DNA of 64,000 nt from Odobenus rosmarus divergens (Eukaryota > Chordata > Mammalia > Carnivora > Odobenidae), in contig NW_004451419.1 of assembly GCF_000321225.1 (NCBI RefSeq), positions 507,698 through 571,697 on the forward strand, read 5' to 3'. Under the pieces are notes generated by a model that worked only from the letters and a program-made list of their open reading frames with translations, made no database searches and had not been told where the DNA came from. Shown piece by piece: positions 44,861-56,348 of this stretch (positions are counted from its first letter, which is position 1; each line of letters starts with the position of its first letter). The translations under genes and the position numbers were made by a program.

Positions 44861-45654
44861 CACTGCTCTGCCTGTGGTGTCATTGTGGGTGGTGAGCTGA
44901 TTCTCCAGGCAGTCAGAGCACAGAGTCTGTCAACTCTTGCACTGTAGCTCTCCATCACTCCGAGAAGGAGGGAATCCCTTACGCCTCTCATGACCCTGCA
45001 GAGTCATTTGTCCCTGTCTGCTGCTCCCCCGCCCTCCACACCTTTATCAGCGCCAGGCAGGCTGTTTGGTTCCTGGAAAGCGCCAGAGTTGCTGGTTTCT
45101 CCCGCTTCTAGGCTTTTGTACTGCCTGCACCGTAGGCCGCCAACACTCTTCCTCCACCTTCCTGCACGTCCAACCATCGACTTCGGCAGTCTCTACAAGG
45201 ATGGCTCAGGTGGGGACCCGCCCCTCAGGCATTTCTCCAAGGCAGGTGCCCAGCTGGAACCGTTTGGGCTGGTTTTGCCTGGGTCAGCAAGTCAACCCCA
45301 TAAAAAATTGGGCTTGACTCACCAGGTGTTCATGGAGCACCTGCAGTGAGCCCGGGAAAACTGAAATTCACCAGCTTTTCATAAATATGTTTTCCTCCCC
45401 GAAGTTGTCCCCAGATCGGTGGCCGCTGATGCTGTACACCTGCTCGACCCTCAGATCAGATAGTTTGGGATTTGGTACCAAAGTACAGACATCTGTGCTT
45501 ACTTGAATGGTCCTTGGGCATCTCCAGAGACCCAGATGTTCTGACAAGTGATTAGTTTGAGAACTATCGACTCTCCCTGGTTCTCATTTCCGGACTTCGG
45601 ATTTCACCTGTCGAAGAAGGTAGCCAGTAGATCAATCGAATCAACGGCCTGCCC

Positions 45655-46075
45655 ACCTCCCCCGCTTACAAATGTAGGCTTTGGAGTCAGGCAGAGCAGG
45701 GTTGAAGTCCATGTACTTCCAAGCTGTGTGACTTAGGGCGAGTTGCTCCCCTTTTCTGGGCATTGGGTTTTCATGCTCATTCTGTGAAACGGGATGAGAA
45801 TACTACTTCCCCTGGGGCACCTGGGTGGCTCAGTCGGTGAAGTGTCTGACTCTTGGTTTCCGCTCAGGTCATGGTGTCAGGTGCATGTGATCGAGCCCTG
45901 CGTGGAGCCCCATGAGCTCCATGGGGAGTCTGCTTCTCTCCCTCCTCCCTCTGCCCCTCCCCTCCCCTCTCTCCAAAATAAATAAATTCATCTTAAAAAA
46001 AAAAAGAATACTACTTCCCCTGCAGGACTTCTGTGAGGAGTAAACAAGAACCTGAACACAGGACAGTCGCTGCAA
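45655..46075 (-). repeat. MIR (minus), split by a Can-SINE
   Basis: CAAGCTGTGTGACTTAGGGC lies before the SINE and GACTTCTGTGAGGAGTAAAC after it, as in one MIR interrupted at its middle. Confidence 0.7.
45815..46004 (+). mobile_element. Can-SINE
   Basis: Perfect 18-bp duplication AGAATACTACTTCCCCTG at 45797-45814 and 46005-46022, inside a MIR. Confidence 0.94.
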
Positions 46076-46679
46076 TGGAAGGCCTCGCTGTGTTACCTAT
46101 CAGCATGAGGTGCTTTAGCATTTGTGGTTAGGGAGTTAGGGTTGAAGTTAAGAGTTAGGTGAAGGTTGAAATTCTCTTGCTCTCCCTGGGTACTTTTCCT
46201 TCTGGGGTGAGGAAGCAGGACATCTCACCTGCCTAGTGCCCTCAGCCCAATCACAGGGGAAGGCGAGATTCTTGAATTAATCCCTTCCTCCCCTGTGAGC
46301 TGCACCATCACATGTCTTCTTCAGATGCAAAGAATGTTAAAGAGAACAATGAGTATCCTTCACAGTAGAACACTGCTAATTGCTGCTTCTGGTTAAGTAA
46401 CTTTGGCAGAGCCCCCATCTTCATCCAATGGAGTTATTAATTCACCATGTAGCATGGTGCCAAGAGCAAACTCCCCAGGGAGTGGCCCTGACGCCTGACC
46501 GGTGGCACATGGGTGCCCGTTACCCAAATGTGAGTCTGTGGTATGCATTTGTGGAGGAGAACGCTCAGCAGAATCCACACTGTCGGTCATCTGCCTTGTT
46601 CTTTGCATTTCGCTGCACCAAGAAGGGGAAGGTTGTGTTCAGTGACTACGCAGGTCTTGGCTGGTCCTTCTCCTAATCC

Positions 46680-47055
46680 TCTGAGGTGGGTGGGGCTTTG
46701 TCCTTTCCCTTCATTTTCTAGATGGGGAAACTCAGGCTCACGGAGGGAATGTGATGTGTCCGAGATGACACTCTGTGGGGTGGTGGGGGTGTGATTGCGG
46801 TGACTCAGCCTACCCTGGGCTCACAGCGCGGCCACTCATGGCGCTTCCTGGGATGAATCACTCCAGGCATTGTACTCTGTGTCCTGCATGGGTGATCACC
46901 TTGGACTCCTGACAACCCTGTCTCGTTAGGGACGTCCTTACCCTACATTGCAGATAGCAACCTGAGCCTCAGGGAGGGTATTGCCCAAGGCTAACCCTGC
47001 TTGTAGGGGGCAGAACTGATAGGTAAACCCAGTTTAACCTCCAGGGCACCACACG
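46680..47055 (+). repeat. MIR fragments
   Basis: A MIR core (GATGGGGAAACTCAGGCTCA) at about 46720 and another MIR (CAACCTGAGCCTCAGGGAGG) at 46860-47055. Confidence 0.6.
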
Positions 47056-48589
47056 AGGCACTCAAGGATGGTAGATTTTTGCTGTGAATGGTGCCTTGGT
47101 ATAGAAGGAGCACTGGCCTGAAACCGAGACCTTAGCGCTGGTCATGGCTATGTTGCTCATTTCACGTGGGACCTCTGGCCTCTGCTCATTTAAAAATAAG
47201 GATGCTGGCCTTGCTGATCCCCAAGTGTCCCCTCCTAGGCTGCAGGTTGGAGCAGGTGGATTTTTGGGAAACACAGTGGCCTGTGATACCCCCATTCCTA
47301 CAGGCTGGAGTGCAGGTTAAGGTATCCACTAGCCATCTTGGAATGCTCGCGTGGCTAGCTCCTATCACCTTCATTATCTCTGAATTAGCAAAAGGCCCTT
47401 GCGCCATCCACCTGCCAGCTGGAGGGTTCTTGGCTGCCCACCCTTCGCCCTGACATTCTGCTTCTCTTTCCATCACACCTCACTTGGCCAAATCCCAGCA
47501 AAGTGTCTGACGGGTAAACACATAGGAACAGAAGACACTTGTGATTAGGGGAGCATGTTCTAGAGACAGATTTGGGCAAGAGGGTGATTGTATAAGCGGT
47601 GAAGACCTAAGTACAGGAATGTGGCAAGTTAGTGGGGGAGGTGGCCTTATGGGCTGGCCCTTAAGTAGCCGAGCTTGAGGTCAGGGGAGGGCTGAACACA
47701 GACCTTCGCGAGTGGTTTATATTTGCGGGTGATGAATAAGAACATGGCTGACTTGGGTGAAAATTTGCCCCCGTTGGAGCACCGGCTTGTCCAGACTCCT
47801 CCCCCCATGGCCCGATGCATGACACCAGCCTCCTGCTGAAAGGTGACACCCTGCAGGCTGGGTTCCCCTAGTCACCTTGTGGGCGCCTGTCAGATCCACA
47901 TGACAACGAGCTGGTGGACGTGGCCACAGCGATGGTAAGTGGCAGCACACACCTACGAGTTCATCTTGGTGGGAGGAAAAATCCGAGTGTGACATGGGAT
48001 TGCTGGTCGAACACTGACATTTTGCCCCCCTTGGTCCCTCGCAGCGCCGGCCGGGTCTGGGTGTGTGTTGCCGGGGTAGGGAGCTGCTGGAAAGCAAATC
48101 ATGACCCCCACTGGCCCCCTCCGGTCTTCATTTGGTCACTGCGCCGCACTTGTTGGTACCAAGTGGTTTCCTGCATTCACGATAACCAGAGCCACGATTG
48201 CTCTGACACCTGGTAGCTATTGCTTGCGTTTGGTTGGCAAGAAACAAAAATAGCTTTGGCTGAGCTCGGTTTTCAGGTCAGCTGGATTATTTCAGTGAAG
48301 GGCAGCAGCTTGGCATGGCATGGTCCACAGAGCTTCCCTGGGAGGACTCCTCTGGCCTGTACTGCTCATGGGATCACACCACCTACACAGTGCTCCTCCT
48401 GGACCACTGTGCATGTCTGGCGTTGTTAGTTTACACATCGCTCTGCTGCTCCATCTTCCAGGGACACAGCCAGGTGTCTGGTTTTATGATCATATCCATG
48501 TGCTCGTTGTAACACCGCCCCTTTTATGGAATTTATTTATATCCACTTTCGGTGGGGGCGGGGCAGTGCTAAAGGTATGGGTGTCGGGG

Positions 48590-48885
48590 CTGGATTTGAG
48601 CAAAGTCAAGGTGCTGAGCTTCTCTGAGCCACAGTTTACTGAACTGTGAAATGGAAGTAAAATAATGACAACAGCTGTAGTAATATCCATCACAGTCGTT
48701 CCAAGGATTGGAGGCTGGCAGGCTTTCTACACTCGCGATGTGTACCTCCGTGTAAGTGTTCTGTGTCTATAGCACTTATCAATGCAGATAATGCATTGAG
48801 CAGATAATGCAGGTAAATGGGGCAAGAGTGAGTATCCCCATTTTTACAGATGGGGAAACTGAGACCCGGAGTTTGTTTGGAAGCT
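48590..48885. repeat. Two MIR fragments in opposite orientation
   Basis: CTTCTCTGAGCCACAGTTTA (minus) near 48617, and TTACAGATGGGGAAACTGAG (plus) near 48845. Confidence 0.6.
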
Positions 48886-48974
48886 TTCTCAAACAGTTCC
48901 CCCTTTTGTTTCCGTATACTCACTGGGGTAAAGTTCTCGTGGGGTGGCCTTTGGATCCCACATCATTACTCTGC

Positions 48975-49010
48975 AAAAAAAAAAAAAAAGAAAGAAAGAA
49001 AAGAAAGGGG
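48975..49010 (+). repeat. A-rich (AAAG)n tract
   Basis: A run of A followed by AAAG units. A simple repeat. Confidence 0.85.
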
Positions 49011-49159
49011 ACATAGGTTTTTCTCTGCAGGTAACCCCTGCAAGATCGGTGTGGGGTGTTAGCTCCATGGCCTCTTTCAGAACAAGAGCAGATCTTCAAG
49101 GATTTGCTGGGTGGGAGAGGGGAGCCGAGCTGGAGAGAATTGCTGGTCACTCCATTCTT

Positions 49160-49354
49160 TATTTTTTTAAGATTTTATTTATTTATTTGAGAGAGAGAGA
49201 GCAAGCAAGAGCGAGCACAAGCAGGGTGAAGGGCAGAGGGAGAAGCAGACTCCCCACTGAGCAGGGAGCCCGATGTGGGACTCGATCCCTGGACCTGGGA
49301 TCATGACCTGATCTGAAGGCAGACGCTCAACCGACTGAGCGACCCAGGCACCCC
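49160..49354 (-). mobile_element. Can-SINE
   Basis: Perfect 13-bp duplication GGTCACTCCATTC at 49145-49157 and 49356-49368. Confidence 0.93.
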
Positions 49355-50265
49355 AGGTCACTCCATTCATCAGAGGTCCCAATGTAGAGCTTGTCAGCTG
49401 CCTGTGCCACCCCTCAGTCGCCTACCTACCAATGCGTGTACCCCGCCGGCCTTTCTCGATGGCTCCTATGTTTCCAGGCAGTGACTGACGTGCTTTTCTC
49501 TTTGGGGTAAGGAGATGCCAGCATTTCAATTTTATACACTCAACTCTTTCTTAGATCCCACAATTTCAAACGTGCCCATTTAAGATGTGCCTCAGGTTGG
49601 CCGCATGGGTATAAAGTGCCTTGCGTGACCCTCTACTTTGGAGCTGTTGTAGAGACACGGCCGGTCCCCCTGGCATTCCTGATACAGTTGCGAAAATTCC
49701 TAAATTCAAAATTCAAAAATCAAAATTCCAGCTTGCCTCCGGCCATCAGGTGGTACTCAGTGTGTGTGTGTACCCAGATTTATCATTCATTCAGTACACG
49801 CTTTGGGGGTACCTACCACGTACCCTGTACCAAGCTGAAATGAATGACAATTGGTCCATGTCTGGAAGGGCCCCCAGATGGGCCTGGGGAGACCAGCGAA
49901 TGCTGTTACTCTGCTGTGTTGTCTTCATCGCCACGGTGGAAGGCGGTCGACTCTTCGCCGCCGCCACGCCCTCTTGCCTGGGAGGGATCCAGCCCTCTAA
50001 CCTGTTGGGCTGCCAAGGGAGCCAGAAGCCTTTGCAACATTTTTTGGTGATGCCATCTGCCAATAACTAATTTCCAAATCTGTCCTCAGGATGCATGTGT
50101 GAACCTGCAGTTTCAGGACGTTGACCTTTCTTGCTGCCACTTTTTAAACTTTTTGTGAACTTGCTGTGTGCCTGAGATGAGTCCCCAGAAGGACCTCACC
50201 TGTCCCCAGGAGGATCTCACCATTTGGAAACAGTAGGGAAGGAGGGAGTAGATCTGGGGGTTTAG

Positions 50266-50445
50266 ACCAGTGGTTGTCGCCCAAGGGCGATTTTGTCCCC
50301 TGAGATGTTTGGCAAGGTCTGGAGACATTTTTGGTTGTCACAACTGAGGGAAGGGGTGCTCCTGGCATGTGGTGGGGGGAGGCCAGGGATGCTGCTGAGC
50401 ACCCTACAAGGCGCAGCATGGCCCCCACCACCGAGAATGCTTCTC
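50266..50445 (+). mobile_element. MER20-like hAT element
   Basis: CCAGTGGTTGTCGCCCAAGG, GTCTGGAGACATTTTTGGTT and AGGCCAGGGATGCTGCTGAG in order. This is the best-preserved of the four copies, but its end is truncated in a CT-rich zone. Confidence 0.8.
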
Positions 50446-50982
50446 TCCCTCCCCCTCTCCCTCCCTTCCTTCCTCCTTTCCTTCCCCTCTTTCTCTGTCC
50501 TCCCCCCCTCTGATTGTGGTCACCCTTGTGGCTGTGAAGTGGTACAGTGCAGTTCTGATCTGCATTTCCGTAATGATGAAGGATACATCTTTCCATGAGC
50601 CAGTGGCCATTTGTATGTCTTCTTTGGAGAGATGTCTGTTCCAGTCCTTTCCTCATTTTAAAATCAGGTTGTCTTTTTGTTGTTAAGTTGTAAGACTTCT
50701 GTACATACTCTGGGTACTAAACCGTTATCAAATATGTGTTTTAACAAATATTTTCTCCCATTCTGTAAGCTGTCTTTTCACTTTCTTGAGAGTGCCCTTT
50801 GATCACAAAAGTGTTTAATTTGAATGAGGCCCACTTTATCTATTTTTTTCTTTATGCTTATGCTTCTGGTGTCACATCTGAGAATCCATTGCCAACTGCA
50901 AGGTCACGACAATTTACTCTTATGTTTTCTTTTAAACTTTTTGTGGTTTTAGTTCTTATATTTAGGTTGTTGACTTAACCTT

Positions 50983-51222
50983 ATTTTTTAAAAAAGATTT
51001 ATTTATTTTATTTATTTTAGAGAGAGTGAGAGCATGAGCAGGAGGGGCAGAGGGAGAGAGAATCTCAAACAGACTCCATACTGAGCACAGAGCCCGATGG
51101 GAGGCGGGGGGGGGGGGGGGGGGGGGGGGGGGCGCGGGAGGCTCAGTCTGACGACCCTGAGATCATGACCTGAGCCGAAATCAAGAGTCAGATGCTTAAC
51201 CAACTGAGCCACCCAGGCGCCC
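50983..51222 (-). mobile_element. Can-SINE with G27 tract
   Basis: Minus-strand copy in the L1. The body is interrupted by 27 consecutive G (51106-51132). Confidence 0.88.
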
Positions 51223-51369
51223 TAGTCGTTGACTCATTTTGAGTTAGTTTTTGTGTATGGTCTAAGTTAGGAGTCCAACCTCATTCTTTTGCTTGTGGAA
51301 ATCAGTTGTCCCAGAACCGTATGTTGAAGAGACTATTCTTTCCTCTTTGACTCATCTTTTTTTTTTAAT

Positions 51370-51480
51370 TTTTTTAAAGTTTATTTATGTTCTTTAGTAA
51401 TGTCTATACCCAACATGAGGTTTGAACTCACAACCCTGAGGTTAAGAGTTGCACGCTCTTCTGACCGTCCAAGTTCCCCT
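51370..51480 (-). mobile_element. Old Can-SINE-related copy
   Basis: GTTTATTTATGTTCTTTAGT, TGAGGTTTGAACTCACAACC and GCACGCTCTTCTGACCGTCC match the older type at 25178-25300. Confidence 0.6.
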
Positions 51481-51932
51481 CCCTGCCATCGAATGGTCTT
51501 GATATCTTCATCAAAAATCTACTGGCCATAGTTTTATGGGTTTATTTTGGGACTTTTCTTTCTGTTCCATTGGTCTAGATGTGTGTCCTTATGCCAGTAC
51601 CGCACTATTTTGACTGTAGTTTCACAGTAAGTTTTGAAATTGGGAAGTGTCAGTCCTCCAACTTTTTTCTTTTTTAAGATTGTTTTGGCTATTTAGGTTC
51701 CCTTGCAGTTCTATATCGGTATCTTGCTTCAGGTAGTGGGGCCACCTTAACAATACAAAGTCTTCCAATCCATGAGCATGGGATGGCTTGCATTTATTTA
51801 GGTCTTCTTTAATTTCTTTCAGCAATGTTTTGTGCACCAGCACAATGTGCAGGTCTTTCACCTCCTTGGTTAAATTTATTCCTAGATATTTTATTTTTTT
51901 TGGATGCTATTATAAATGGAATTGTTTTCTTT

Positions 51933-52113
51933 TTTTTAAGATTTTATTTATTTGAGAGAGAGAGCATGCGAGTGCACAAACGGGGGAGAGGGAGAGGGAG
52001 AAGCAGGCTCCCAACTGAGCAGGGAGCCCAATGGGGGGCTCGATCCCAGGACCCTGGTATCACGACCTGAGCCAAAGGCAGATGCTTAACCGACTGAGCC
52101 ACCCAGGTGCCCC
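51933..52113 (-). mobile_element. Can-SINE
   Basis: Perfect 15-bp duplication TGGAATTGTTTTCTT at 51918-51932 and 52114-52128, inside the L1. Confidence 0.94.
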
Positions 52114-52267
52114 TGGAATTGTTTTCTTAATTTTCTTTTCAGATCGTTCATTGTTGGTACATAGAAACACAATGAATTGATCTTGTATCCTACAATTTTG
52201 CTTAGCTTGTTTATTACTCCTATTTGGGTTTTTTTGTATGTGTGGATTCTTTAGGATTTTCTATACA

Positions 52268-52782
52268 CAGGTATCTCCCGCTTTTTGAAAGTTCACGTTA
52301 TGCCACTTTGCTTTTGTAAAAGACCTACATTAGATCTACATTAGTAGCTGTTTTTGCTAACCGGAAGAAATCAGAAGAGGATTTTTGCTTTTAGGAGAAA
52401 AGGTGAAAAGTGAAAATGGCATTCAGCGTTTGTTTTGCAGAGAGCTGTTAAAGAGGCAGCACATACCCTGAGCAGTGGCCGTAGCACCGCTAAGCTCCTT
52501 TGGCAAGAACTACACTCAGCATCTCAGCCTCAAGCCACTATAGCTTTGAACTATGTCTGTGAGCATCTGAGCTTTGTCTTGATTTATTTTGTGCATCCAT
52601 TAGCAAGATGTGTCCTAAGCTACCCAGAAAAGAGAGGTTATTTTATGGGTCTAGGAATGCTCAAAAATGTTTCCATATAAATTAACGGTAATTTCTTCTT
52701 TGCTTTATGCCATTTCAACTTAGGAAAGCTTTCATAAGAACCTCTCTACTTTTGGGTGGCAGGGAAACCTGTATACGATCAT
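52268..52782. mobile_element. Non-autonomous DNA transposon, probably Tc1/mariner type
   Basis: Interrupts the L1. It starts ACAGGTATCTCCCGC after TA and ends GGGAAACCTGT before TA, so the ends are roughly inverted and flanked by TA. Inner parts GTTATGCCACTTTGC and GCTTTATGCCATTTC also pair. The open frame inside has no transposase motif. Confidence 0.55.
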
Positions 52783-53505
52783 GCCGACTATGATTAGAGA
52801 TGATTTTATCTCTTTGTTTCCAATTTGAATGGCTTTTATTTCTTTTTCTTGTCTAATTGCTTTGGCTCGGACCTTCAGTACAATGTTTAATAGCAGTAGT
52901 AAAAGTGAGCATCCTTGTCTTGTTCCTGATCTTAGGGGAAAAGCTTCCAGTTTTTCACCACAGAATATATGTGAGCTGTAGGTTTTTCATGAGTGTGCCT
53001 TATTACATTGAAGTTCCTTTCTGTTCCTACTTTTCTGACTTTTTTTTTTATCACGAAAGGGTGTTGTATTTTGCCAAATGCTTTTTTTGGTGTTAATTGA
53101 GGTGATCATGTTGTTTCCCTCTTTGTTCAGTGAACGTGGTTTGTTACGTTGATTGACGCTGAACCACCCTTGACTGGCTTTTCTTTAAAAAGAAACTTGA
53201 TGGCCTTAAAAGACAAACCCCCTTGATCCTAGGTATAACTTGGAAAATACCCTTGACAACATTTCGGCAAATTCTGTTGTACAAAGTCTGCAGGAAGTAT
53301 TCAGATCATGCAGTTCTGGGAAAACTTGAGAACTTATCCCCTTAAGAACATAATGTTGAAATTTAAAAAGAAAAAACCTTTTAGATACTAAATTGATATG
53401 CTTGAACTTTGCGATCCTGCTTTTTATTTTTTAATACTTCTGTTGTTCTGAAATTTCAACATGTTCATTTGTGTTTTTGTTTGCTTCTTTAAAAATATTT
53501 ACTTC

Positions 53506-53681
53506 TGGGGCGCCTGTAGGGCTCAGTCAGTTAAGCATATGCCTTCGGCTCAGGTCATGATCCCGGAATCTGGGGATCGAGCCTTGCATCAGGCTCCCAA
53601 TTCAGTGAGGCATCTGCTTCTCCCTCTGCCCGTCCCCCTGCTTGTGCTCTCTCTCTCTCTCTCTCAAATATTCTTAAAAAC
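53506..53681 (+). mobile_element. Can-SINE
   Basis: Plus-strand copy between AATATTTACTTC at 53494-53505 and at 53682-53693. Confidence 0.9.
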
Positions 53682-53693
53682 AATATTTACTTC

Positions 53694-53887
53694 ATTTAAA
53701 AAAAAAGATTTTATTTATTTGACAGAGACATAACGAGAGAGGGAACACAAGCAGGGGTAGTGGCAGAGGGAGAAGGAAGCTTCCTGCCGAGCCGGGAGCC
53801 CGATGCAGGGCCCGATCTCAGGACCCTGGGATCATGACCTGAGCCAAAGGCAAACGCTCAATGACTGAGCCACCCAGGGGCCCCAAC
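53694..53887 (-). mobile_element. Can-SINE, opposite orientation, same target
   Basis: Minus-strand copy followed by the third AATATTTACTTC (53888-53899). It forms an inverted SINE pair with its neighbour. Confidence 0.9.
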
Positions 53888-54018
53888 AATATTTACTTCA
53901 AATAGCAATGATCTACTCATTAATAGGACAGAGTTAGTGTGGCAGGAAGAGGCATGGTAAGAAATCTGAATTCATGTATTTGACAAAATTAATTTCAGTC
54001 TTTTGTTAAGCTCTCACT

Positions 54019-54220
54019 TTTTAAAAAAGACTATATTTATTGATTTGAAAAGGGAGAGAGAGAGAACATGAGCAGGGGCAGGGGGAGAGGTGGAGGGTAA
54101 GGGAGAAGCAGACTGCCTGCTGAACAGAGAGCCCAACTTGGGGCTTGATCCCAGGACCTGGAGATCACAGCTTGAGCTGAAGTCAGATGCTTAACCATCT
54201 GAGCCACCCAGGTGCCCCAG
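54019..54220 (-). mobile_element. Can-SINE, diverged
   Basis: Minus-strand copy; GCTCTCACTT occurs on both sides. Confidence 0.88.
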
Positions 54221-54374
54221 GCTCTCACTTGTTACTGGATACTGTTCTAGACCCTGGAACAGAACAGACTCCCCTTGGCCTTGCTGGGTTTTCATTCTAA
54301 TTATAAGCATACCCCATGCCAGCAATACTAGTGCTAGGAAGAAGATAAGGCAACGTGCCCTTCCTCCTTCCAGA

Positions 54375-54455
54375 ACCATGATGATGATTCTGACAGTAAT
54401 AGAGGAATACAATGATGATGATGGTGGTGATGATGAAGATGATGATGACAAAAGC
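54375..54455 (+). repeat. (GAT)n-rich simple repeat
   Basis: Interrupted ATG/GAT triplets, including GATGATGAAGATGATGATGA. Confidence 0.85.
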
Positions 54456-54880
54456 AACAGTCTGTTTATATCTATGAATTGGAATATAGTGAAGGGTCTT
54501 TTGTTTCTTTTTGGATTGCAGCTTTATTGAGATATAATTCATATACCATCCAGTTCACTCATGTAAACTATATACTTCAGTACATTCACAGAGTTGTGCA
54601 ACCATCACTACAATTTTATTTATTTTATTTTATATTTACTTTATTTTATTTTTTCTATCACTACAGTTTTAGAACATTTTCACCCTCCAAACAGAACCTG
54701 TACCCTTTAGCTCCATCCCACCAGCCCTAGGCAACCACTAATATTTCTGTGTCTATGAATTTGCCTATTCTGGGATATAGGGAATCGTACAGTGTTGTCT
54801 TTTAGGACTGGTTTCTTTCACTTGACATAATGTTTTCAAGATTCGTCCATGTTGTAGCAATTCCAGTGATCCATTCCTTT

Positions 54881-55277
54881 TTTTTTCTTTTTAAGATTTT
54901 TTTTTATCGGGGCGCCTGGGTGGCTCAGTTGTTAAGCGTCTGCCTTCAGCTCAGGTCATGATCTCAGGATCCTGGGATCGAGCCCCACATTGGGCTCCCT
55001 GCTCAACAGAAAGCCTGCTTCTCCCTCTCCCACTCCCTCTGCTTGTGTTCCCTCTCTCGCTTTGTCTGTCAAATAAACAAAATCTTTAAAAAAAAAGATT
55101 TTTTTAAATGTATTCATTTGAGAGAGAAAGCGCGCAAGCAGGGGGAGAGGCAGAGGGAGAGGGAGAAGCAGACCCTCCACTGAGCAGGAAGCCCGACATG
55201 GGGCTCGATCCCAGGACCCTAGGATCATGACCTGAGCCAAAGGCAGATGCTTAACAACTGAGCCACCCAAGTGCCCC
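54881..55277 (-). mobile_element. Can-SINE (outer), interrupted
   Basis: Minus-strand copy whose T-rich start was split by a plus-strand SINE (54909-55096). The outer flanks CCATTCCTTTT lie at about 54870 and 55278. Confidence 0.88.
54909..55096 (+). mobile_element. Can-SINE (inner)
   Basis: Full plus-strand copy inserted in the tail of the outer SINE. Confidence 0.9.
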
Positions 55278-55692
55278 TCCATTCCTTTTATTTACAACTG
55301 TGTGATATTCCATTGTATGAATAGATCACCTTTTTTTTAATCCATTTTTCAGTTAATGGACATTTGGATTGTTTCTACTTTCTGGGTTTTATGAGTCAAT
55401 AACAAGAGTCCTTTAGCAGGCATGATCTGTTTCTCTCTTCCATGCATGTTTCTGATTTTTGGTGAGCATGTGTTCATGTACCCAAATTAGAGGTGAGAAA
55501 CTGACATCCAGAGGCGTTCAGGAATGTGCCCAGGGCCACAGACAACATGGTGGGCAGGGCTGCTTTGTCCACTGCCTTTCGCCTCTGGTGCTCCCAGCTG
55601 AATACACAGAACCCCAGCTGCCGTGAGGCCCTTTAAGAGGAAATAACTCAATTTCGTAGACTCTAAAATGTCTTTCCTTTTTTTCCTTACAG

Positions 55693-56348
55693 GTTTTTTG
55701 AATGATATTGCTTCTTTTTCTATCTTGTTTGATTTTCTCCTGCTTGACCTTTTCCTGGTTAAAAATCTGGGGGAAAATGACGGACTCAAAGCAAGTCACC
55801 AAGAGTAAATCAGAAGGGAGCTCTATCCCAAGCCGGGAGCCCTTTCCAGCCTCAGACAGCTCAGGGGAGCCACCCCAGAAAATTGAGGACCGCAGCCCTC
55901 TGCCAGAGACTCCTGACCAGGCTGAGCCAGCCTCCCACAGAGGTCCCAAAGATGCCTGTCGGCAAAGAACTTCCAGGCCACCCCCACACCAGAACCCCCC
56001 AGGAAATCCCTCTTCCTCAGATAGCACCCCCGCAGTGCTCCAAGCCAATGGGACAGGGACCAAAGGCCTGAAGACCCCAGATACCAATGGCCTGTCATCT
56101 TCAGCCAAGCCCCAGGGCCAGCGAGCCAGACCCCTCTCCAAAAAAGACGAAAAGCAGGAGTACATCAAGAGGCAGCTGATGACCAACTTCATCCTGGGAT
56201 CCTTTGATGACAATTCCTCCGATGAGGACCCTGGCACTGGCTTGTTCCGAGAGTCTTCCCGGAAGGGCAGCCGGGCCAGCCTGGGGACCCTGTCCCTGGA
56301 GGCTGCTCAGACTGTAGGCGAGTTCGAGAACCCAGTCCCTGCTATAAG
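55693..56348 (+). CDS. ACACB: ACACB first coding exon (ATG at 55702)
   Basis: ACACB (acetyl-CoA carboxylase 2) makes malonyl-CoA at the mitochondrial surface, which inhibits CPT1 and so restrains fatty-acid oxidation. The exon follows TTACAG, has nine 5'UTR bases, and codes 215 codons plus AG of an Arg codon before GTAACG. Residues 2-22 (ILLLFLSCLIFSCLTFSWL) are the hydrophobic anchor that distinguishes ACC2 from ACC1. The rest is a Ser/Pro-rich disordered region ending in the conserved QLMTNFILGSFDD and RKGSRASLGTLSLEA. Human has about two more residues here. The AMPK site (human Ser222) falls just after this exon and is not in the window. The catalytic domains are all downstream. Confidence 0.97.

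Larger units (their letters stand above)
50540..53165 (-). mobile_element. LINE-1 fragment (antisense, ORF2 region)
   Basis: A long colinear antisense L1: ATTTTCTCCCATTCTGTAAG, CATTTTGAGTTAGTTTTTGT, TTCTGTTCCATTGGTCTAGA, GGTCTTTCACCTCCTTGGTT and TAGCAGTAGTAAAAGTGAGC. It is interrupted by three SINEs and one DNA transposon. All are younger than the L1. Confidence 0.88.
54510..55390 (-). mobile_element. LINE-1 fragment (antisense)
   Basis: TTTATTGAGATATAATTCAT, CCCTAGGCAACCACTAATAT, TGTTTTCAAGATTCGTCCAT and TGATATTCCATTGTATGAAT are typical antisense L1M text. It is interrupted by a nested SINE pair. Confidence 0.82.
36042..55692 (+). other. Presumed ACACB 5' intron (repeat-rich)
   Basis: Nearly 20 kb with no supported coding sequence. 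It holds about a dozen Can-SINEs, antisense LINE-1 blocks (37796-38970, 42080-42800, 50540-53165, 54510-55390), MIRs and one MER20-like copy. Stretches without an identified repeat include 38970-40425, 43000-43690, 44860-45655 and 47060-48590. Confidence 0.6.

Noticed and set aside
46128..46141. Telomere-like TTAGGG motifs
   Set aside because: Only two exact copies with other text between. Too short for an interstitial telomere tract.
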